Positions 49,495 through 62,809 of a stretch of DNA of 64,000 nucleotides are shown here, one piece after another; positions within the stretch are counted from its first letter, which is position 1, and each line of letters opens with the position of its first letter. Made by a program: the position numbers and the translations under genes. The DNA comes from Sycobia sp. Sy_11. Lineage: Eukaryota; Arthropoda; Insecta; Hymenoptera; Epichrysomallidae. The notes under the pieces are model-generated. The model was given only the letters and a program-made list of their open reading frames with translations, ran no database searches and had not been told where the DNA came from. The DNA is taken from assembly GCA_018907035.1 (NCBI GenBank), contig JACCIC010000095.1, forward strand, positions 434,001-498,000, in the 5' to 3' direction.

Positions 49495-50326
49495 TTTTTA
49501 ATTAGTTAATTGTATAAAATAATTCGTTAATTGTATAAAATAAATTTATATTCAGCGCTAAATATTTAATGGCCTTACATAATAACGGAAGAAACATGCT
49601 ATTATTGTTAACAATGTGAACACGAGAAAGACTTCATGAATATATACTCGCATACAGCAAGTCATACCCCGGGACGGACCACGGAAATATAACACAAAGA
49701 CTCTATATTCCACACAAATGCATGCCCAAGAAGAGGATGCGAAATATTAAATGCAAAGTATGAAAAAAGAGAAAAAAAAATGAAAAAAAAAGTGAAAACA
49801 GATTATCGGACAGTCTTTGACGGAAAACGAAAACCCGCGGCAGAAGGGTTGTGGCGCGCGCGCGCACACACACACACACACATATTGCAAATAAGAGGAT
49901 TGTCTGCGAGCGACGTCAAACGTTAAGATAACGGCGATAATAATTGTGGGCCGAACCGATCGCGCGGGACGCGCGACATTAATGGATCCCGTACGGGTCG
50001 GAGCGGCGAGCATTATGCCGATAATTCCCCGACGATTATTTACGATTATTTGCGAAGAATTACGCCGGCCTGTAGCATTTCCGATATGCGTTTTACGAAG
50101 TCACATTCCCCCGTTACTTCTCCGCAATCCCAAAGGGCAAAAGACGCGTCTCTCGCACTCGTATACAGCCGGTCAATTATAGATGCTTTATTCGTCCCTC
50201 CTATCCCTCCCCCCCCCGCCATCCCGCCTCCTTATCGGACACTCGCGCGGTAAATCGAGCCTCCGCCTTAAGGGTATAATAACGTACGGGTGACGGTCCC
50301 TTTGGATTCGGTCTCCGATTCTCGGA

Positions 50327-50443
50327 ATATTCGACATGAAACATATATATATATGTGTGTGTGTGTGGTGTGTGTGTGTGTGTGGTGTGTGTGTGGTGTG
50401 TGTGTGTGGTGTGTGTGTGTGTGTGGTGTGTGTGTGTGTGTGT

Positions 50444-50494
<51 letters not shown>

Positions 50495-50506
50495 CATGTC
50501 GAATAT
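50327..50506. repeat. Compound GT array between perfect 17-bp inverted repeats
   Basis: The left arm ATATTCGACATGAAACA (50327-50343) is the exact reverse complement of TGTTTCATGTCGAATAT (50490-50506). Between them lie (AT)6 and an irregular GT array of about 138 bp in which GTGTGTG blocks are joined by GG (GTGGTG), six times or so, before a pure (GT)n end. The arms could fold into a stem with the array as the loop. Confidence 0.85.
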
Positions 50507-52564
50507 ATCGGACAGCGCGCACTCTTCTACGTTGTCATACTTTTTCTCCATTCTATGGATATGTCGAAATGAAACTGCAGATTAGTCGGCTTATTTTTTC
50601 CCCTAATCTGGTTATATAGATATAGAGGTGTTTGATAAAGGAATTCGAAGGTTTCTGATATGACTTTTCAATGTTCTTTGCATTCTGCAATTTATGTGCA
50701 CTTTTTTGCGAAATAATTTGACCAATTGACTCATTGAAAACAAATATATGTATATAATATACACGAAAAAAATTCATTCGACGTCTTGTCAATATAAAAT
50801 TAAATCAAGCAAATATAGTAATTTACTTGTTTTATACCGAATAATCATTTTTTTTAAATTAATAAAATATTAACTTAAGTGGACTCTTCTTGCGGCAAGT
50901 AAATACTTCTTTCATTTAAGACGATACTTGATTTAAGAATATAATTTGATAGCAATTTTTATGATTTACTTGATAGCAATTTTTTTCAGTGTAGATATAT
51001 GTATATATATATTCGATAATTTGGCAATGTCAACATGACAACATGACATTGTTTCGTTAATTTCATCATTATTCTTCGTTCATCTACTCCTTCTTACGAT
51101 GAAAGTCAATTGAATGATTTCTCATCGTACGCAATTTAGTAGACAACGGTGATCCCACAGATGAAGCGGAAACGAACATAATTCAATTGTTTATATGCTC
51201 CATTATTATAATTTTCTATTTGCAACTTATTGCAATCTTTTGCCTATGATATAATCGAGGATAGCCAGTAACTTTTCCATTTCATTTACATTTTGAAAGA
51301 ATACGAGCAAGTTCATGTATGTCATAGTTTAGATCGTAAACCGAAATAAAAAATTTTTTTCGCTTATATAAAATGTGTCGTCTAGTTTTTAAAAAACCCA
51401 CTGTATGTGTGTGTGCATATACATATTATATGTATTATAACATTCTTCATGTATAAAATTTTCTTCGCGCAGTCACATAACCGAACGAATAGATCATATC
51501 TCTTGCTCGGAATTTACGATTTGCTCGGGTCACTCGTTTAATTTACGCCGAGAATTTCCGTGAATTTCGAAAACCTGCTATTTGTCAAAGAGTTGCACTA
51601 AAGTTTCAATAGGAAGTTTCAGCTATATATGTACATACACACACATACGACATACACATGCAACTATAATGATAATAAATAATTGACATTTTCAGCCGAT
51701 TGTATACAATTGCTTATTTGAATAAACCGACACTAATTGCGAAATTTTTCGAAAATAAGGAAGGATGAAGCCTTGCGTTTAGTGCCGTGCGAAAATCCCG
51801 GGATCGTTTCCCGCGATACGCATCGGGCACTATTAATTGTTTAACGCCACGCTCTCGATCAGGTTTAACGAGGAAGAAATTGTTACTTTTAATGATTGCC
51901 CCTGTTCACTTTGTACCGAATCCCGGATGGTATTAAACAAAAGACGACGCAAATCAATGGTAAAGTAATAAATAATCTGTTCAGTCTTATATACGCTCTT
52001 TGTAAAATACTGCACAATCATTATAACTATAATGAAAGTCGAAATGTTCTTGCTTATCAGTCACTTGCCCAGAATCCGAAATAAGACAAAAAAAAGCCAC
52101 TACTAAATAATCATCAAAACTGAAAATAATAAATATACTTTTGCCACGGCGAACGATACTCCGACTTCCCCTATATAAATAAGTTTAACAAATCTATATG
52201 CTCCTAGCGTGCTCGGCGAAAAGAAATTGTTTTCGCCGTCATAAGCCGCGACACTGGCGCTTGAATTTTTCTCACGGGCGTTTTACGGATCTGTCCCCCC
52301 ATCCACCCCCTCCATACGCAAAACGCAATTACGTGATAATAGGAACGAGATTAAACAAACGCCGGAGTTCGTGAATTTTCATACAGCCGTCCGAATTATT
52401 TACCCCTTCTGAACACGCCCACCCAAGTAATATTAATGCATAATCCGTGATTTGACCGCGGTCTAAGAAGAAAAAAAAGAGAAAAAACAATGAACCTCCC
52501 CTGCACCACGGAGAAACGATAAATTCACGGTTTAAAGTCCGTATTATCCGGCCGATTTAGCCCC

Positions 52565-52566
<2 letters not shown>

Positions 52567-52599
<33 letters not shown>

Positions 52600-52606
52600 C
52601 TCTCTT
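52567..52606 (+). repeat. (CT)n microsatellite
   Basis: CT units with a TTTT break. Confidence 0.9.
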
Positions 52607-52722
52607 GTGCGAAAATCGCGCCGATACGCGACGGGCAAGTTCGAGCTGTATAAATATCGAACGGATTTGCATTAAATTAGTAATAAAACTCTGGTCGCCT
52701 GCGTGCTCTCTTCTTGCGTGGT

Positions 52723-52723
52723 G

Positions 52724-52783
<60 letters not shown>

Positions 52784-52857
52784 TCGTTATTATTCGTCGT
52801 TTATAATATACGTGGGTCTGCGCAAACTTCAAGTACGCCAGGGTAGAGTGAGATAGA

Positions 52858-52889
<32 letters not shown>
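52723..52889. repeat. (CT)n ... (GA)n inverted pair
   Basis: CT tract at 52723-52784 and GA tract at 52859-52889, separated by about 74 bp, complementary to each other. Confidence 0.9.
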
Positions 52890-52892
<3 letters not shown>

Positions 52893-53247
52893 AAAGCAAA
52901 CGATAAAAGTGTAACGAGCGGTTCCGCGTTCGATCGCGCGGATAATTTATGGGATGCGTTATGGATAATTCTTTAGCTATATATTGGCGCTGAATCGCCT
53001 CTTTTTCCTCTCTCTCTCTCTCTTTCTCTCTTTCGCTGCTTTTTCCTCTCCGTATTCTCTATATATCCGTTTCTTTACTTAACCGGGGTTATTTTTCCTT
53101 TTTTTTCCCTCTCGTTTCGTTAATGAAGGAAGTGCTGCTTTGTGTGTTTACGCCTGATTTTTTTCTTTTCTCATCCTTTTTTTTTCAATTAATCACGAAT
53201 TACGCGAGAAAAAGTCGATATAAACGGTGTTTTGCACAATTGCTTGA

Positions 53248-53259
53248 ACGGTAGATGGC
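53248..53259 (+). promoter_or_regulatory. Weak CTCF-like motif
   Basis: ACGGTAGATGGC matches CCASYAGRKGGC at ten of twelve positions. It is listed because it shares the TAGATGGC core with the copies at 34315 and 49023. Confidence 0.15.
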
Positions 53260-53594
53260 ATAAATAGGTAAATCCATGTAACTTGTTTACGGTCTGAAAA
53301 AGAAATGAAAAAAACCAATAGTCAATTGTGTGAGTGCGTGCGTGCGTGCGCGCGCACATATAAACAACAACGGCCGCGATGTTTTCTATAATGTACGCTA
53401 ATCCCTAAAATTTTGTACAAATATTCACTTTCAACGATATTTTATTTTCGCACCTTTTTTTTGCGCTTGCATATGAAACGTACAGCGGTACAGTTGATTT
53501 TCGATTATGAGCGGAGCGCGCAATGAGTTCACGACAATATTATTTATATACATATATGTATAGAATTGAAGAGAAGCGTAAAATAAATTTACGC

Positions 53595-53598
<4 letters not shown>

Positions 53599-53644
<46 letters not shown>
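53599..53644. repeat. (AT)n microsatellite
   Basis: Uninterrupted, 46 bp. Confidence 0.95.
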
Positions 53645-53648
<4 letters not shown>

Positions 53649-54049
53649 ATCTTGTATTATATTTTTTGATGATTATATTTCTTTTACTGCGCGAGCTCGC
53701 AGTTTGTCCAGCCTTAACCTCTTTTCGCGTATTATTCTAAAGTAGAACAACACAATCTTTTATGAATTATTATTGCAATCCTTTTTCAAACATGTACGAG
53801 TCGCGCGCGTGCGCGAGCGCACACACGAGAGGCTCTCTTCAAATTTACAGGCATAAAAAATCTCGCTCTTTTATTTTTTCTGCTCTCGCTCTCTCTCTCT
53901 CCCTTGGCTTTATCTCCCTTCTATTTTCATCTGCCCCGCGAGGACAAAAGAATTTAATAAAGTGTCGAGTATATTTTGTTGAAAAATTTTTGGAAACGAA
54001 CGGAACGGCTCCGCAGACGTTTTTCCTCTTCGCGCGCGCTTCTTATTGT

Positions 54050-54052
<3 letters not shown>

Positions 54053-54100
<48 letters not shown>

Positions 54101-54109
54101 ATATATATA
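54053..54109. repeat. (AT)n microsatellite
   Basis: Pure to 54098, then one C interruption. Confidence 0.95.
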
Positions 54110-55692
54110 AAGAACTTATTGGAGCCAAGCTACTCTGTTGTTTGATAATTTCGTGCGAGAATTTCAATGCCCGATTGTCTTGGTTAATATTAAAATTAAT
54201 TCTTAACGTGTCATTTTGTTTCGTAATTACTTGGATCAATTTCACGTTTTCTTTTTTCTCATTTGTTAATATATATATACATATAAATAAAGAGTTATGT
54301 ATTCTTCATCACCTTATCAAAATCACATTTTATTTTTTTGTATAATTTGAAAAATATATATAATATGAAGATCAAAAGTAATCAACCTATAATAAATTGT
54401 CGTTATTAAAAAAATCAAGAATAATTAATAGAACGTAGGAGTAAATTAACCACAAAATAAATAAATAAAATAAATACAAGAGAAATAATGTAAAAACTAA
54501 TGTAAAAAATAAACTAAGTATAATTAAAAAGAAACTTTAATAACCGTAAGGAGAACATGACTACTTTTGTTCACTACCAGTGTATTAATTGCAGGTGCTT
54601 TAATTTTATTGTTAATACCACTGAGAAAAAAAGTCGAATTAAGCATATTGCAGTAAATCTTAGATACTTAAATCCCAAGCCTCTTAGTAATTATAACTTT
54701 CAGTTTTTTTGAAAATTCATTCACGTTGTTTCAAACAAAAACTTTAGAATTTTTTAAATCAATATTCAATCCTAATAAGTACTGTAATGTTGTATAAATA
54801 TATAACTATCCTTAAGCAACGTAATGCATTATTCTTCTGCATATATATAATCTTTTACGAGGATATTTTCTAGTAGTAATTGTTCTTTGAAAATGAGTGT
54901 ACACTACTGTATTTAGTTTTTAAATATCAAAACAAGCATTATTTACAGAAGAGACAATTGTGCAATTAACGTAAAAAAAACATTTTTTCTTCTTTTTGTT
55001 GATGAAACAAAAAATATCGGTAACAAAGAAAGACCAGAAAAAAATAACAAAGAGAAAAGAAACATTTAATTAACGCTCTATAGGATTCCTTTTAATTATA
55101 TAAATTAATGTTATATAATCCTATTATAGTAATATATCGTAAAAAAGAAAGAACAAGGTAAGATATTCTATATGTATGTATTATGTACTTTTACCATGAT
55201 TCAAAATAATAAAAAAAAAAAGTAATTACATTAGCTTGTCTTTGGTAGTACGATTTTTCATGTATAGATCGCGATATAAAGTTACAGAAAAAAAGCCGAC
55301 TCGTTTACCGATCAATACTTCAAACCCAACGAAATAACTCATATACGAGACGTCAGAAAAAATTTCTTCGACATCCGATACATCGGTAGATACACCTCTC
55401 AAATTAACGTGAAAAAGAATTCCATAGCATGACTTCTTTTTCTACGGTCCTTTCCGCTTTAATCAGAGTGTACCGTTAAAAAACAAAAGAAAAAAAACAC
55501 AAAAAAACTAGAAGAAGAAAAAATCCATGCCGAAACTCCTTACCGACACCTCAACGAATCGCCCTAAAACTTCGCGAGGGTGGTCTGTGGGGGGGGGGGG
55601 GCGATAGAACGGGCAACCGCGCACGCTATCCTCCGAATAACCCGAGGGCTTTATATTTACGTTTTTCTTGCACACATACGCAGAGCGAGAGC

Positions 55693-55694
<2 letters not shown>

Positions 55695-55723
<29 letters not shown>
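55695..55723 (+). repeat. (GA)n microsatellite
   Basis: Pure, about 14 units. Confidence 0.95.
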
Positions 55724-55956
55724 CAATAGAGACGGAGACAGCGACGCCGGCAAAACTGGTAAAACTCCTCGTATTTGTAATGAACATATACACGTAGATA
55801 TAAACAACGGAACGGGTATAGAGCGACGGCGCGTCGGGGCTCTTTGCGCTCCGGCGCTGGTATTACGCGCGAGAGTACACGCGGCGCGGTGTGCAGTTGC
55901 CGCGAGCCGCGAGACTGTATACAAGTGGGTCAAGGTGCGTGCCGCGATTATTTTCA

Positions 55957-55958
<2 letters not shown>

Positions 55959-56003
<45 letters not shown>
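55959..56003 (+). repeat. (CT)n microsatellite
   Basis: Pure, about 22 units. Confidence 0.95.
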
Positions 56004-56010
<7 letters not shown>

Positions 56011-57034
56011 ATTCTCTCTCTTACTGCTCTTTACTTGTTCTCCACCCGCGCGCGCGCGCCACTTCTCTCTATTTATATGTTTGTTTTTGCAGTTTTCGCG
56101 AATGCTTTTGTTATTCCGCCCGTACAGTGTGTACATATATTATAATACGCTAAATATACACTGCGCGGGCACGAGATCGAGGATGCCGGCTGGAGAGACC
56201 GTATTTTTGTGCGTTCTTAATCGCTATGTATATATATGATTTTATTGTAATTGCTGATTTTCGAGGGCGTTGAGATTATCCGGGCAATCGTCGAGTATCT
56301 TTTGATACGTATATAACGAGAGAGTTTTAGGAGTCGTGCGAAGGTCCGAAATGTGAAATAGTGTCAATGCAATTCATAAAGGCACGTATATGTCCTCGCT
56401 GTTGATATCGATCAAAAAAAAAAAAGAGAGAAAAGAAAGTGCCTTTAAGGCGCAAACAAAAAGAAAACGAAATTTACAATCATAGAGTCATTGTGTATTC
56501 AAGCTTTACACGAGTTTTGCTCACTTGTTACTTTTGCACGTACACATGATCCGTCGATAGGATTCTTAACGACGTTTTATAACTAATATTTACATAGAAG
56601 CGCGCGAATATTTAGCGCAGTATGATTTACGCCCGGGGGGAGGAGGGGCTGCTGATAAGGAGGCGAGGCGCGCCACGGCAGTCTATCGGCGCACATATAT
56701 ATATATATATATTTATTAGGGATTTTCGATTGCACACGTACCTAAATATTCGTCAATTATTATCTATGTATCAGTATTGGAGCACGGTGCTTAACGGTCA
56801 GGCTAAAAATCTTTCACCGTAAGAGGGTGCGCAAAATAAAGGTACGTGATTAACGTTAATGATTAATGTTACTAATTCTGGCCAAATGAAATTTAAGGAA
56901 GGTGGAGGTGCGTTCCCGACCAATTTCGAACGATTAAATTTTGATAAAAATTTAACAGAAATAGGTCAATTTTTCTTCATTCGTAACAACAGAAACTAAG
57001 TATCTAAGAAACTTCAAGAAATAAATGGCAAGAT

Positions 57035-57038
<4 letters not shown>

Positions 57039-57076
<38 letters not shown>

Positions 57077-57096
57077 TTATGTGTGTGTGTGTGTGT
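57039..57096. repeat. (TA)n and (GT)n microsatellites
   Basis: TA run to 57073, then (GT)8 from 57081. Confidence 0.95.
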
Positions 57097-57209
57097 CGAT
57101 CCCGAGTTACTCTCGTCCCGGACAGATCGTTCATTATAGATAAAAAAGTGCGCATCCCCTGAATACTTGATAAATTCTAACAAGCGCACACAGATACAAT
57201 ATACACACA

Positions 57210-57211
<2 letters not shown>

Positions 57212-57258
<47 letters not shown>
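57212..57258. repeat. (TA)n microsatellite
   Basis: Uninterrupted, about 47 bp. Confidence 0.95.
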
Positions 57259-57263
<5 letters not shown>

Positions 57264-57364
57264 CATATATCAGAGAGAAAGTTTTCCAGCGTTCCTTGAA
57301 TTATACCTCCAAATAATATACAAGTAACAAGAAAACTTATGCCCATCCCAGGTGACAGTCTCAG

Positions 57365-57369
<5 letters not shown>

Positions 57370-57418
<49 letters not shown>

Positions 57419-57445
57419 ATATAGTATATAGTATATAGTATATAT
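57370..57445. repeat. (AT)n followed by (AGTATAT)n
   Basis: AT run of 41 bp, then TATG units and three AGTATAT units. Confidence 0.9.
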
Positions 57446-57870
57446 GCGTATATAAAGCCGAGCACGCACAGCCCGCGACACACCCCGAAATTGTGCGAGC
57501 ACGCGGCCCCTTAACTACGGGTCAAAGTTTCTTCCTCTACCCCTACCCATCCTACAGCCTCAAGACAAGAAGCTCCCACCGATCCTCTTACAATGGCTTC
57601 CGGGAGTAAAGAAGGACGACTAGAGAGAGAGAGAGAAGGGCGTATCGGTAAAACTTTGTAGACGCGCGGTATCGCTGCGACACGCGACGACGACGGTGCG
57701 TCATTAAAGCCGCGGAGTTTTCCTTTTAGTCCACTTCCCCGGCCCCATCCCCCTTCCCACGGACGTTTAACAGGATATTCTCGGATATACTTTGGGGTAA
57801 ATTGCAGAGCCGCTTGTTTCCGTCGCTCTCGTGGATGCTTATCGGCGGATCATCGAGAGCACACGATAGC

Positions 57871-57872
<2 letters not shown>

Positions 57873-57903
<31 letters not shown>
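57873..57903 (+). repeat. (CT)n microsatellite
   Basis: Pure, about 15 units. Confidence 0.95.
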
Positions 57904-57906
<3 letters not shown>

Positions 57907-59413
57907 CACTTCTCTCTATAATTTACTTTCCTCTGTGTATGCGTGTGTGTCTTCCGCATGCGTATTTCATCTATCAAAATAAATATGCATCGAACATTGC
58001 GAGGTGGGGAATAAAGCACATATATTATATATATAGGGCGAGCCCTGTTATTTTATGACCGTACGTGCGGGTAAGAGGATGACGATATGTGCTTTTATTA
58101 TTTCACAAAAGTTATCCCAGCCTTTGGACATTATCATAAGTTTATGCATATATAGGGGTACGTTCGAGGAGCGCGCGACTTATGTATTACTTCAAACGAA
58201 GATAAGCCCACCGCGAGCGACGAAGTTTTCTGTCGTCCGAGTCAAAGAGTTTCGACGCTCTCATCGTTTTTTTCTCCTCCAGCCTCTCTCCTTTTTCTAA
58301 GGAATGATTGATGGGCTTTTTCGCGCAAATACCACGGACACGGCTGCCGAGCGGCTCCTTTTTATTTTTGCGCGTATATAGAACGATAAAGCTGGATTCA
58401 AGGAGGTTTTTGCCTTTTTTTCTTTCCTTTTCTTTTTGTGTCTTTTGCTTTATTTTTCATTCGGCGAGCCGCGAATATAATGTATGGTAATAATAACGCG
58501 TTATTTAATAATTAATAGCTACGAAATAATGCGCGTTGAATATTCAATTAGTAGCTCGCCGAGCCGCCTCGTGAATTTCAAGAGAGTTTGAAATTTCGCG
58601 CGATAAATTATCCGATCGAATGATAAATACATCGAAGTTTTTGAATTATATAAATATACATACATAGGGGAATATGCCTAATTAGAAATTTCAAAGTTCG
58701 CATCGATTTAATGAGTTTGTCGAACCGTGCGGATGAAACATTTTTTGTTTTGTATATCAATGGAGGCGCCTCGTCCGTCTGCGTGAAATTTTGCGAATTA
58801 ATGGGATATTTTTACGGGACGAAGGACGAAGCCCCCTTCCATCCCCCTCTCCTTTTTCGTTATCTCGTAGGATGAAAGAAGGAATGTCTCGGGACACTCA
58901 GCGCACTCGAGCGATATTGTAATTCGGCAATATGAGAATAAGTTTTAGGGAGCGATCAAGCTTAACGAAGAAAGAAGAGAGAAAAAAATATCTAATTGAT
59001 ATTTCATGTTTCTTCTGTTTTTTTTTCTTCTTTTTTTTCGTTAAGTGAAGGATTTCTTTTTCAAGACTCTCGTGTTCTATAATGTATTAATAAGAGCTGC
59101 CGCAGTATACTTTTAATCACAGACCTGGTCCGCGATTATTGCTAACGACGGCACTAGGATGATCGATCGAATTGATCTGGACTCGCGGGAGCAGCTACTA
59201 TTGAAGCTTAATTGGAAGGTTATACGCTCTAAAATTCAGGTTGCTTAAATTTCACTCGCTTAAAAGAAATGTTTGTTTATCGCAGTTTGGTCCAAGTCGT
59301 CAGTAAAGAGTCACTTAAGTTGAACTTCGATCATTACGAGATTCAAATTCATGTCACTTTATTCGTGCGTTCGTAAAAAAAAAAGACGAATTACACGCAT
59401 TGCCGCACGTTAG

Positions 59414-59428
59414 CCGCCAGGTGGCGCC
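59414..59428 (+). promoter_or_regulatory. CTCF-like motif, strongest in the window
   Basis: CCGCCAGGTGGCGCC contains AGGTGGCGC, the core I recall for insect CTCF, and fits CCxSYAGRKGGC with a single departure. It lies in a non-repetitive stretch of the upstream UNC93-like intron. Motif-only evidence. Confidence 0.4.
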
Positions 59429-60154
59429 ACGTTTCATTTTACGTACACGTAATTAAACACTGATTGCCCAGTGTATTAATTGGAACATAATAAATTCCAA
59501 GTATTTTTTATCTCTCGTTAAATGTTCGTTAAAATGTAAGTTAGAACTTCGTCAAAATGCAAGTCTAGTTCTGGTATTGTTCGGTTTCCTATCAGATATT
59601 CGAGAATAGTACCGAGACAAGACCCTGTTAAAAAGTTTCCTGACCAACGCCCGAGTCACAAGAATGTTGGTCTTGTCAATCTTGGTCATACTTTTTTTAA
59701 CTAGATATTGTAATTTTCTTTTTTGAACCAACCCAAAAATTTAAGTGATTATAAAGAATAAAATGAAAACGTGACGATAGCATGTAATCGTTGTTCTTTA
59801 ATAAATATATTAAAAATTTTTTATAATATGGAACTTAATATTAGCACCCGTGTTACAGTAAAAAAATGAGGTTTCTTAAATTTTTTATCTATTATATTAG
59901 AATATAATCTGTTATATTATCTATTATATTCACAAAAATAAGTATTATCTCAAGTTCAACCTTAAAAATCAAAATGCTACGGCTTACGAGGACAATGCCA
60001 AAATCCAATTATCTTAGGTTTAGCTTTGTCCGTTTTGAGGCTCCACGACTCTCTACCTGTCTACGTTTGTATCTATTTGTACAGATGCTGACGGGCACTA
60101 TTTTCATGAGCAGATATAATTGGTGCGCTGAAGAGAGACGGACAGATTGTTACA

Positions 60155-60157
<3 letters not shown>

Positions 60158-60209
<52 letters not shown>
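60158..60209 (+). repeat. (GA)n microsatellite
   Basis: Pure, about 26 units. Confidence 0.95.
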
Positions 60210-60211
<2 letters not shown>

Positions 60212-61630
60212 CTTCTTTTTAGGAAGGAAGCAGCAGGGGATCCAACCGCAACAGGAATGCGCAAGCGGCTCTTTCATTAATCGCGTGCGCGCGCGGGCGA
60301 CCTGCTCGTGACGCGGGCTCGCAGTCGTAATTATTAATTGTGCCGCTGGCGCTGTCTCGGTCGGCTTGATCCTACATAATTCTATAGAATCGCTGGTATA
60401 ATTGCGCGCAAAAATGCGCAGGGACGTGCGAGGGTCTCGTCGCATCTCCACAGTGCAAAGTTTATTTTCAGCTGTATTTTTTTCTACTTTTTTTTTTTTT
60501 TGTTTAGTTTTTTTTTCCATTCAATTTTTGTCTTTGTTGTCGTCGTTGTGGGACGAGCGTGGATGGCATTTTATACGCGATTCATTAACTATCGGTCGGG
60601 TGACAAATGATTGATATGATTCGCCTACTTCAACTAGGGCACGACGAAGGCTTTAGGGTAACATGTAGAATTAAACGAGGACTGTAAAGTGTAATTTGTC
60701 GTGATTATCGCGGGAATTCGCGTTGCGCGTATATACTTTCAAATATCTTATAATTTTGTTCTCTTAATTGCATTTTGTTTGTTGGCGTAGTGAAAATCTG
60801 CACATAATATTGTGGTTTCTTATATGAATTTTGATTTTCTTTTAAAATTTGCTTTCAATCACAACCAACGAGCCATGCGTTTCATGCAAATTTCAAAATA
60901 ACCGTGTTTATTGTTTTATCTTAATTAATTTAAATAACATATAATTATACGTACACATATATTTCTTAAGGTTATAAAAATGGACCGTTGCGCAGAAATG
61001 AAATAAAATTAAAGAGAAAAAAAAATATTTTGCATAAGAAATTCATCCGAGATATGTGATGAAATTTTGACGAAAAAGCCCGCGTTCTTGCTTAACCTCG
61101 TACGTACGAATAATATTATCATACAAAATTTACTTAATATATACATATTTGCCAACGCCGAAGGAATTGCGCCTTTGAAAATTTAATCATAATATTGAAA
61201 ATTCAGACGCCCAAATGCTTTTTTTTTCTTTACATTCCACGCGCTCCCTTTGAGCTTTAGAATAATAATAATAATGACCACAACAACGATAATAAGCATA
61301 ATTTAGCTTCACGGTAAATTTCAATGCAAAATCTAGCATAAGTCCGGCTTCGCGAAAGACCGACGAGTTAATTCGAGCCTCGAAAGAGTCAGTTTGATTG
61401 ATTACGCTCGCGAAGCGCTGCGCACCTCGAGTGTATTGCATTATGTATAATGTTGCCTATATATACAGATTCACACTCATCAATAAAAATTCTCATTACA
61501 CGTATCCCGTGGAATGTTGTATTTTCTTGATTTTTTTCCTTTTTATTATTATATATACATTTATTTCTTTTTTATTTCGAATGCAAATTAACGGGTTTTA
61601 TACGAGATTTTACCGTGTATTTATGTATGC

Positions 61631-61632
<2 letters not shown>

Positions 61633-61681
<49 letters not shown>

Positions 61682-61705
61682 GTGTGTATGTGTGCGTGTG
61701 TGTAT
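61633..61705. repeat. (TA)n then (GT)n microsatellite
   Basis: TA run of about 48 bp, then interrupted GT. Confidence 0.95.
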
Positions 61706-61780
61706 ACTTTGAAAGTAGAGTGGAAAAACTACAAGTTGAATTATAAGTTGTAATGCATCTCGTGACTTTATAATGGTACA

Positions 61781-61782
<2 letters not shown>

Positions 61783-61831
<49 letters not shown>
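61783..61831. repeat. (TA)n microsatellite
   Basis: Uninterrupted, 49 bp. Confidence 0.95.
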
Positions 61832-61834
<3 letters not shown>

Positions 61835-62592
61835 TGTGGAAAGTTTTCTGCAAAAATTTTCCTCCGCAATCATTTTGTCCGATGGCAATTTATAATCCGC
61901 GATTGATGATAGAATTTCACGGTAGAATTTTGTTATGGAATATTAATCAATTTAAACGAGCGCCTTCTTACAAGAACACTTACTTTTCGCTCAGTATCGA
62001 GAAAATTTAAATAACCATCATTTTCTCCTTTATCCTCCCGGAATATATTGCCCGCCGGGATTTTCTTAGACGTTACCCCTTTTAAAAATTCTCGACAACC
62101 CCGCACTGCCTCGTCGGTTCTATTGTTTCTGCAAGAAAAAAAAAAACTTTCCTTTTTTTCCACAATCAATCATCGGTCCTATCAGAAAGAATCGACGGCG
62201 TATTATATATGGAAAACCGCGCAGCTCTTAAATGCATGTAAGTCAAATTCGGTCGTTATCAGCCACACCCGCGCTCGCGCGAAAATTCCTCACCCGCGTT
62301 AATATCGAACCCTTTCCCGCTCCTCCGACCTCCCGTCACCCGCCCTTCTCCACGGAGAAGCGACGGAGGGCTTAAGCATCAGCAGGCAGCCCTCCTCTTC
62401 TCTCCGGTTCTCCCGACCTCCTCTCGCCCCCGCGCACGCCGCCCTTTCGCAAGAAAGTCCGAGGCTCTATGTACGATGGCGCCCGCGGCGAATATCCGAC
62501 CCAACGGCTACACCCTAAAGTCTCCCTCTACACTCCTCCCCGCCACAACGCCCACACCGGCCTGATGCCACCACCCTTAATCCGCCCTAACG

Positions 62593-62595
<3 letters not shown>

Positions 62596-62674
<79 letters not shown>
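62596..62674. repeat. (CT)n(TA)n compound microsatellite
   Basis: (CT)18 passes directly into (TA)21. This is the reverse-complement order of the (TA)(GA) compound at 30701. Confidence 0.95.
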
Positions 62675-62675
<1 letters not shown>

Positions 62676-62758
62676 CGAGCCAGCTGCGCCACCGCCCGCG
62701 CGCGTTCGCACGTACGCAAAAACACCTTGCCGACCGTGCTTATGTAGATATATGTATG

Positions 62759-62761
<3 letters not shown>

Positions 62762-62807
<46 letters not shown>
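62762..62807. repeat. (TA)n microsatellite
   Basis: Uninterrupted, 46 bp. Confidence 0.95.

Positions 62808-62809
<2 letters not shown>

Larger units (their letters stand above)
46380..50320. other. Intron stretch without recognisable genes
   Basis: CpG-richer at 46390-46600, 47000-47230, 48000-48370 and 49850-50260, and AT-rich elsewhere, including 48540-49440. A 21-bp-period duplication of GTTAATTGTATAAAATAA lies at 49505-49543. Confidence 0.55.
50510..55500. other. Intron stretch without recognisable genes
   Basis: Largely AT-rich. A 24-bp-period duplication of TTGATAGCAATTTTT occurs at 50946-50984. A small hairpin (TAGTGCC...GGCACTA) with an inner ATCCCGGGAT palindrome lies at 51780-51832. 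52560-53060 carries several CT and GA arrays. 54350-55280 is very AT-rich and featureless. Confidence 0.55.
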
